A DNA stretch of 64,000 nucleotides from Aureimonas populi (lineage in GTDB: Bacteria; Pseudomonadota; Alphaproteobacteria; Rhizobiales; Rhizobiaceae), in the NCBI RefSeq assembly GCF_017815515.1, contig NZ_CP072611.1:3472001-3536000 (forward strand), read 5' to 3'. The translations under genes were made by a program, and so were the position numbers. Under the pieces are notes generated by a model, which did no database searches, was not told where the DNA came from, and saw only the letters and a program-made list of their open reading frames with translations. Positions 59,090 to 64,000 of this stretch are shown one piece after another; the stretch's first letter is position 1, and each line of letters starts with the position of its first letter.

Positions 59090-59300
59090 ACATCTGCCTT
59101 TTCGGCGCGGTTCTTATGACCGAAGATGTCGGAAGGCAGGGGACCGGGTATGGCTATCATGCTGGCCGCCCTCGATGGCTCGGGAGGCAGAACCGCCCGG
59201 TCTCCACACCTGACCCGACCGCTGATTAGGCTCTGCGATTGATCGCTGTGTAGGGCGAGGACGGCGTGGGAAGGTTGCCGCTCAAAGGAGGACGCATCAG
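59090..59300 (+). ncRNA. Candidate bridge-RNA region of the IS110 element
   Basis: IS110-group elements encode a bridge RNA in the noncoding end upstream of the transposase. Here that region begins with a perfect hairpin, CGACATCT (59090-59097) with AGATGTCG (59126-59133) and inner TCGG/CCGA, followed by GC-rich segments able to form more stems. It contains ATTAGGCT (59225-59232), which recurs at the right IS/host junction (60503-60510), as expected if a guide loop matches the target or donor ends. Position is known from the family; the boundaries are a guess. Confidence 0.4.
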
Positions 59301-59310
59301 GGAGGAAAGC

Positions 59311-60495
59311 ATGCACCTTTACGTCGGTATCGACGCCGCCAAGGACATCCATTGGGCCTGCGCTATCAGCTCGGACGCAAAGGCCATCTTCAGCCATGCT
59401 GTCAGGAACGACCCGGAAGGCATCGAGGCGTTGATCAGCGAACTGTCCGCGCCGGATGCCGCAAGCGTCACGGTCGCGCTCGACCTGCTCGGCGGCTGCG
59501 CCACTCTGCTCTGTGCAATGCTGGCCGAAGCGGGCTTCCGGGTTGTTCACACGCCCGGCCTTGCGGTCAACCGAGCCCGGCAGGGAACACGCGGCGGCGA
59601 GAACAAGTCCGATCCCCGTGACGCCGCGACCATCGCCGATCTGGCGCGAACCCGCATGGACCTGCGGCCGGTGGAGGTCGAAACCGAGATCAACGTCGAC
59701 ATCCGTCTGCTCGTCGGCCGACGTCGCGAGGTCGTCGTCGATCAGACCAGACGTCTCGCGCGTTTGCGCGACCTTACTTCCTCGCTCTTTCCGGCGCTGG
59801 AGCGGCGCATCGACGTGAGGACCAAGGCCGGCCTCGTCTTCCTGAGCCTGTTCGCCGCTCCGCACGAGCTGCGCGACGCCAAGCCCGAACGCCTCGCACG
59901 CCAGCTCACGAAAGCCTATCCGCGCATGCGGGGCGCTGACGCCATGGCCGAAGAGGCCGTCACCCTGGCCAAGGCGCAGGCCATCGACGTGCCCGGCGCC
60001 CAAACCCGCGCCAGACTGGTCAGGGACCTCGCCACCGAGGCGCTGGCCGCCCGTGCGCAGCGCGACCGCATCGATGCCGATCTTGAGCTCCTTCTCGATT
60101 GCCACCCTGATGCGGCCCTCATCCGCAGCCTGCCGGGGATGGGGGCCGTGCTCACGGCAGACTTCATCGCCTGCGTCGGCTCGGCCACCCGATTCCGTTC
60201 CGCCGATGCACTCGCAGCCGCCGCCGGGCTCACTCCCGTCCTGCGCCAGTCCGGGAAATCCAGAACCGTCCGACGATCCACCGGAGGCGACAAAACCCTC
60301 AAACGCGTCTTCTTCCAGTCCGCTTTCAACGCTCTCGCAGACCCGGAAAGCCGCGCCTTCTACGACCGAAAGAGAACCGAGGGAAAACGCCACAACCAAG
60401 CCGTCATCGCCCTCGCACGGCGGCGCGTAAATGTCGTCTGGGCCATCCTCCAAACAAGGACGCCGTTCAGCCCAAACTTCAAGAATGCAGCTTGA
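59311..60495 (+). CDS. IS110 family transposase (DEDD recombinase)
   Basis: A 394-residue transposase. The N-terminal RuvC-like DEDD domain has YVGIDAAKDIHWA (first Asp), the second acidic region TVALDLLGG, and the paired aspartates in NKSDPRDAATIADLARTR. The C-terminal Tnp/transposase_20 region has LLDCHPDAALIRSLPGMGAVLTADFIACVG, SADALAAAAGLTPVLRQSGK and the family serine region in RRSTGGDKTLKRVFFQSAF. The start at 59311 has GGAGG five bases upstream. No internal stop or frameshift is seen, so the enzyme looks intact and the element may still be mobile. Confidence 0.95.
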   Translation: MHLYVGIDAAKDIHWACAISSDAKAIFSHAVRNDPEGIEALISELSAPDAASVTVALDLLGGCATLLCAMLAEAGFRVVHTPGLAVNRARQGTRGGENKSDPRDAATIADLARTRMDLRPVEVETEINVDIRLLVGRRREVVVDQTRRLARLRDLTSSLFPALERRIDVRTKAGLVFLSLFAAPHELRDAKPERLARQLTKAYPRMRGADAMAEEAVTLAKAQAIDVPGAQTRARLVRDLATEALAARAQRDRIDADLELLLDCHPDAALIRSLPGMGAVLTADFIACVGSATRFRSADALAAAAGLTPVLRQSGKSRTVRRSTGGDKTLKRVFFQSAFNALADPESRAFYDRKRTEGKRHNQAVIALARRRVNVVWAILQTRTPFSPNFKNAA

Positions 60496-60503
60496 CGAAA
60501 CCA

Positions 60504-61289
60504 TTAGGCTGCATCCCGCGCTTCGGCGATCTCGGCGCGAAGCTCGTGCACGAGGTCCACGAAGGGCTTCTCATACATGAGGTCCAGCGGGCGCGGGCGC
60601 GCGAAGGGCACCTCCCGCTCCAGCTTCACCCGGCCGGGCCGGGCCGTCATCACCAGCACCCGGTCGGCCAGATAGGCCGCCTCGCGCAGATCGTGGGTCA
60701 CGAGGACGATGGTGATGCCCTTTTGCGCATGAATGTCGCGGATGACGCCCCACAGCTCCTCGCGGGTGAAAGCGTCCAGCGCCCCGAAAGGCTCGTCCAG
60801 CATGATGAGCTCGGGTTCGTGGATCAGCGCGCGGCACAGATTGGCCCGCTGCTGCATCCCGCCGGAGAGCTGCCAGGGGAATTTCGAGCCGAAGCCCTTG
60901 AGCCCGACCAGCGCCAGCAGCGCCTCGGCCTTCGCCACATATTCGGCCTTGTGCCGCCGCAGCCGCTTGCGGTGCCGCTGGACGATCTCCAGCGGCAGCA
61001 GGATGTTGTCGAGCGTGGTGCGCCAGGGGAGCAGCGTCGGGTTCTGGAAGGCCATGCCGACGATGGAGACGGGCTCGGTCACTTCCTTGCCCGCCACGAT
61101 GACGACGCCCTCGCTCGGCCGCTGAAGCCCGGTGACGAGCTTCATCAAGGTGGACTTGCCGCAGCCCGAGGGCCCCACCACGGCCACGAACTCGCCGCGC
61201 CTCACCTTCAGCGAAAGGTCGTCGACCGCGAGCGTGCCCTCGTCCCCGCCATAGGTCAGGGCCACGTTGTCGAGAGAAACGAGCGTCAT
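60504..61289 (-). CDS. ABC transporter ATP-binding protein (SsuB/TauB-like)
   Basis: A 261-residue import ATPase. Walker A GPSGCGKST (about 39-47), Q-loop GMAFQNPTLLPWRTT, signature LSGGMQQRANLCRAL, Walker B LIMLDEPFGALD, H-loop LVTHDLREAAYLADR. It pairs with the permease at 58217-59062 and the binding protein upstream. The stop TAA (60504-60506) lies at the right edge of the IS110 element, so the last codons or the stop itself may have been changed by the insertion, though the C-terminus looks complete. It starts 29 bases after the binding-protein gene. Confidence 0.92.
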   Translation of the reverse strand: MTLVSLDNVALTYGGDEGTLAVDDLSLKVRRGEFVAVVGPSGCGKSTLMKLVTGLQRPSEGVVIVAGKEVTEPVSIVGMAFQNPTLLPWRTTLDNILLPLEIVQRHRKRLRRHKAEYVAKAEALLALVGLKGFGSKFPWQLSGGMQQRANLCRALIHEPELIMLDEPFGALDAFTREELWGVIRDIHAQKGITIVLVTHDLREAAYLADRVLVMTARPGRVKLEREVPFARPRPLDLMYEKPFVDLVHELRAEIAEARDAA

Positions 61290-61318
61290 CGCGGCGGCCC
61301 CCTTTTCGCTCCGGCGGG

Positions 61319-62350
61319 TCAGTCCAGCATCCGGTCGGCTTCCGGCGGCAGGTACTCGGCGTTGAAGATGCGCTCCGGCGCGGGCGGGTTGGTCAGGCCG
61401 ACCGACAGGTTCAGAAGCTCGATGGAGCTGGCGAGCTTCTCCTCGCGTATGCCGCCGAAGCCGTCCTCGCGCACCGCCTCGGTCGCGATGTTCATCGCAT
61501 TGGCCATCTCGAGCCGCTCCACCTCGGTTTCGAGATCGAGGATGTTGTTGGCGCGCAGCACGGCCTCCGCGCCCGCGCGCGGATCGGCCAGCGCATCCTT
61601 GAAGCCCTTGGTCAGCGCCGCCAGGACGCCACGCACGGCCTCGGGATTCTCCGCCGCCCAGTTCGTGTTGACGAGGATGGCGTTGCCGTAGAGGTCCAGC
61701 CCGTGGTCGGCCATCAGCAGCGAGACGATGTTGTCGTCCTCCACACCCTGCGCCTTGAGGTTCAGGATGACGGAGAAGGCGAAGCCGAAGACGGCGTCGA
61801 CCGCGCCCTGCGCCAGCATGGGCTCGCGCACGGGAAAGCCCACGCTTTCGATGGTGATCGTGTCGGTGTCCAGCTCGTTCACCTGCGCGAAGGCGGCCCA
61901 CTGGGCGAAGGCGCCGTCCGGCGGCGGCGCGCCCAGCGTCTTGCCCTCCAGCGAGGCGGGATCTTCCTCGATGCCCCTGTCGGCGCGCCCCACGATGGCG
62001 AAGGCCGGCTTCTCGTAGATCATCTGGACGGCCTCGATCGGCTCGTCCGGATTGGTGTCCAGGAACTTGATGAGGGCGTTCAGGTCGCCGAAGCCCATCT
62101 GGTAGGTGCCGGTGGTGATGCGGGGGATGGCCTCCAGCGAGCCGTTGCCCGTGTCGATGGAGACATCCACTCCCGCCTCCTCGAAATAACCGCGCTCCTG
62201 CGCCAGCAGGAAGCCGGCCGCCGGCCCCTCGAAGCGCCAGTCCAGCGTGAAGCGGACGGGCGTGAGGTCCTGCGCGCCGGCAGGCGCCGCGACGCTTGCG
62301 AGAGGAAGGGCGGCGGCAAGGAGGAAAGCGCGCATCTTGGCACGGATCAT
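61319..62350 (-). CDS. ABC transporter substrate-binding protein (NMT1/THI5-like)
   Basis: A 343-residue periplasmic binding protein. Signal peptide MIRAKMRAFLLAAALPLASVAAPAGA is followed by an NMT1/THI5-type domain (VRFTLDWRFEGPAAGFLLAQERGYFEEAGVDV, GNGSLEAIPRITTGTYQMGFGD). The family binds taurine, sulfonates, nitrate, hydroxymethylpyrimidine and similar ligands; the ligand here is unknown. It is the first gene of the importer operon. I looked for and did not find a TPP riboswitch upstream. An ATG at 62335 could also serve as start. Confidence 0.9.
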   Translation of the reverse strand: MIRAKMRAFLLAAALPLASVAAPAGAQDLTPVRFTLDWRFEGPAAGFLLAQERGYFEEAGVDVSIDTGNGSLEAIPRITTGTYQMGFGDLNALIKFLDTNPDEPIEAVQMIYEKPAFAIVGRADRGIEEDPASLEGKTLGAPPPDGAFAQWAAFAQVNELDTDTITIESVGFPVREPMLAQGAVDAVFGFAFSVILNLKAQGVEDDNIVSLLMADHGLDLYGNAILVNTNWAAENPEAVRGVLAALTKGFKDALADPRAGAEAVLRANNILDLETEVERLEMANAMNIATEAVREDGFGGIREEKLASSIELLNLSVGLTNPPAPERIFNAEYLPPEADRMLD

Positions 62351-62514
62351 GTCGTTTGGGCCCGGACTTGAGACGAGGACGACATATTCTTGCCGCTCGC
62401 CGGACGCGCTGCAACCACAATCTGCATGGCCTATGACATCGCACAAAATTGGCGCAGAATGCTCCCAAGGCAGGCTTCGAGAGAAGCTTTCCGACCACAT
62501 AAGCGGCATACGGA

Positions 62515-63483
62515 ATGGCAATGTTCGACGAGGCCCATCTGCTGGAGGCAGATGACGGGGCCATGATTCGGCTCCGGCACAGCCGGCCGAGCGCTCTCGA
62601 ACGCGGCGTCCTCCTCGTTCATCATGGGCTGGCGGAGCATTCCCTGCGCTATGCCCGCTTCGCCGAAGAGATGGCCGCGCTGGGCTTCCACGTTTTCGCG
62701 CACGACCATCGCGGGCACGGCGAAACACGCGGGCGAGAGGCCCCGCCGCGCCGCTTCGCCGCCCGCGACGGGGCATTGCGCGTGCTGGAGGACGCGCGGC
62801 TGGTGCACGAGCGCGCGATGGCCGAGGCGCCCGGCCTGCCCGTCGTCCTTCTCGGCCATTCGATGGGCGGGCTCATTGCCCTGAACCACGCGCGCCGGCA
62901 TGGCGGAGAGCTTGCCGGCCTGTGCGTGTGGAATGCCGATGTCGAGGGCGGCCGGCAGGTTCGCCTCGGGCGCCTTGCGCTGAAGGTGGAGCGAGCCCTG
63001 AAGGGCTCGGACGTGGCCAGCGCTCTCTTTGCGCGCGCCACCTTCGAGACCTGGGCACGGAGCGTTCCGCAGCGGCGAACGCCCGCCGACTGGCTCAGCC
63101 ACGACCGTTACGAGATCGAGGCCTATCTGGCCGACCCGCTCTGCGGCTGGACGCCGACCGTCTCTATGGCGGAGGACATATTGGCGCTGATCCTGAAGGG
63201 CAGCGCCGGACTTTGCGACCTGCCGCCGGCGCTGCCCGTGCACCTTCTCGGCGGCGGCGCGGACCCCGCCACCGATGGGGGCACGGGCGTGGCGCGCCTC
63301 GGCGAACGATTGCGCAGGGCAGGATCGCGCGATGTCACCACCCGCGTCGTGCCCGGCGCACGGCACGAGACGCTGAACGAGACGGACACCTATCGCGACC
63401 CGGCGCTTCGATCGCTTACGCTCTGGCTGGAGCGCATCGCGCCCCGCACCTCCCTCAAGCCGCAGGCGCCTGCGGAGGCGTGA
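62515..63483 (+). CDS. Alpha/beta hydrolase (lysophospholipase / serine aminopeptidase S33 type)
   Basis: A 322-residue cytosolic alpha/beta hydrolase. Oxyanion-region HHGLAEHSLRYARFAEEM and AHDHRGHGETRG are typical of the monoglyceride lipase/lysophospholipase group. The nucleophile elbow is GHSMGG (about 118-123), and the final His lies in PGARHETLNE. It probably cleaves a lipid ester, though the substrate is not defined. It is divergent from the binding-protein gene, and its 3' end overlaps the next, convergent gene by 29 bases. Confidence 0.87.
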   Translation: MAMFDEAHLLEADDGAMIRLRHSRPSALERGVLLVHHGLAEHSLRYARFAEEMAALGFHVFAHDHRGHGETRGREAPPRRFAARDGALRVLEDARLVHERAMAEAPGLPVVLLGHSMGGLIALNHARRHGGELAGLCVWNADVEGGRQVRLGRLALKVERALKGSDVASALFARATFETWARSVPQRRTPADWLSHDRYEIEAYLADPLCGWTPTVSMAEDILALILKGSAGLCDLPPALPVHLLGGGADPATDGGTGVARLGERLRRAGSRDVTTRVVPGARHETLNETDTYRDPALRSLTLWLERIAPRTSLKPQAPAEA

Positions 63484-64000
63484 CGAGCGCGAACTCGGCC
63501 AGTTCCTCGGGCGTCAGGACGTAAAGCTCCTGGGGCGGCGTGCGCATGGCGTCGATCCACAGGCGCGGATCGACGCCCATCTCGACCAGAAGGTCCTGGC
63601 AATCGGCAATGGTGGACTGGATGTCGGAGATCGAGCGATCGACATCGCGGGCGAGTCCCGGAATCTCGACCGCGTAGACCTGGTGAACGCCGACCCAGGC
63701 ATTCTCCCCGGCGGAGCGTGAGACACCGCCAGCCAGAAGCAGGGGGCAGGCCGAAGCGCAATAGCCGTCCGCCGGAACCCTGGTGTCCAGCCCCGCCTCG
63801 CGCACGGTGCGCGCCATGGCGATGGCGTCCGAAACCGAGCCGCCGGGCGAGTGCAGCACCAGCGTGCGGGCGCCCTCCCCCTCCGCTTGCAGGAAAGCTT
63901 CCAGAAGGCTGGCGGTGCCCGGGTCGATCCGCCCGATCGCCACCACCGAGTCGCCCCCGTCCTCTCGCAGGAAGCGCATCGGCTGGCCCATCGCCTCGCC
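63455..64000 (-). CDS. ClpP-like periplasmic protease-fold protein (5' end outside window)
   Basis: An open frame of at least 178 residues that continues past the window edge, so the N-terminus is missing; ATGs at 63991 and 63979 are probably internal. It shows the ClpP/crotonase-like pattern VVAIGRIDPGTASLLEAFLQ, LVLHSPGGSVSDAIAMARTVR and the serine motif DGYCASACPLLLAGG, then ENAWVGVHQVY. Related proteins (COG3904-type) are exported through an N-terminal helix. Whether it is an active protease is unknown. It converges on the alpha/beta hydrolase with a 29-base overlap. Confidence 0.75.
   Translation of the reverse strand, partial: GEAMGQPMRFLREDGGDSVVAIGRIDPGTASLLEAFLQAEGEGARTLVLHSPGGSVSDAIAMARTVREAGLDTRVPADGYCASACPLLLAGGVSRSAGENAWVGVHQVYAVEIPGLARDVDRSISDIQSTIADCQDLLVEMGVDPRLWIDAMRTPPQELYVLTPEELAEFALVTPPQAPAA

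Larger units (their letters stand above)
59075..60503 (+). mobile_element. IS110-family insertion sequence (ends approximate)
   Basis: The stretch holds one DEDD transposase gene (59311-60495) on the plus strand, a 5' noncoding part of about 240 bases and almost no 3' noncoding part. This fits the IS110 group, which lacks terminal inverted repeats and target duplications. It lies between two co-directional ABC-importer genes on the minus strand. Exact ends cannot be fixed without a related empty site; the left end lies between the permease start (59062) and the hairpin at 59090, and the right end is near 60496-60507. Confidence 0.75.

Noticed and set aside
62351..62514. Possible TPP riboswitch upstream of the THI5-like binding protein
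   Set aside because: No CTGAGA thi-box or TPP-aptamer helices can be recognised in the leader.

Overview
The window is a GC-rich stretch of chromosome from an alphaproteobacterium, most likely order Hyphomicrobiales (Rhizobiales) and possibly near Aurantimonadaceae. The genus is inference. Support comes from a complete alphaproteobacterial dcw (division and cell wall) cluster, a BA14K-type secreted protein, an AsmA/UvrD/LigA/RecN/BamD gene set of rhizobial type, a short palindromic mosaic repeat of the kind scattered through rhizobial genomes, and two perfect CtrA boxes. MurE carries the DNPR motif of meso-diaminopimelate-adding enzymes, so the peptidoglycan is of the usual Gram-negative type.

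Positions 1-13.8 kb hold mixed housekeeping genes: an AsmA-like protein (cut by the window edge), the helicase UvrD, a four-gene minus-strand set (hexapeptide acyltransferase, PhzF-like isomerase, tiny lipoprotein, SDR reductase), SCO1, PrmA, an aminopeptidase P, a BA14K protein, a Tim44-domain membrane protein and the AzlCD exporter.

Positions 13.8-40.6 kb are almost entirely minus-strand. In transcription order they read mraZ-rsmH-ftsL-ftsI-murE-murF-mraY-murD-ftsW-murG-murC-murB-[parDE-like module]-ddl-ftsQ-ftsA-ftsZ-lpxC-bamD-recN-ligA-ybjN-like. Most mur/fts genes overlap by 1-13 bases, which implies translational coupling. The run is broken between murB and ddl by a toxin-antitoxin module whose toxin gene is frameshifted. 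A perfect CtrA box lies just upstream of ddl and another upstream of lpxC. MraZ-type repeats overlap the putative mra promoter.

Positions 40.9-46.4 kb hold rnpB (RNase P RNA) and a group of peptidoglycan hydrolases: an SLT transglycosylase, an AmiD-like amidase coupled to DjlA, a GH25 lysozyme lipoprotein and an MltB-like transglycosylase. Positions 46.5-58.2 kb hold a PLP decarboxylase, an amidase, metF with an ArsR-methyltransferase fusion regulator and a clear operator dyad, DedA/MOSC, an HWE histidine kinase with a single-domain response regulator, EttA and an RNase T2. Two very short genes with strong ribosome binding sites (28 and 40 codons) also lie here.

Positions 58.2-62.4 kb are an ABC importer operon (binding protein, ATPase, permease) split by an IS110-family insertion between ATPase and permease. 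The window closes with an alpha/beta hydrolase and a ClpP-like periplasmic protein that runs off the edge. No CRISPR array, tRNA, phage or obvious novel defence system was seen. The most notable signals are regulatory (CtrA boxes, ArsR operator, MraZ boxes), the decayed parDE module inside the division cluster, the IS110 insertion with its possible bridge-RNA region, and the microproteins.
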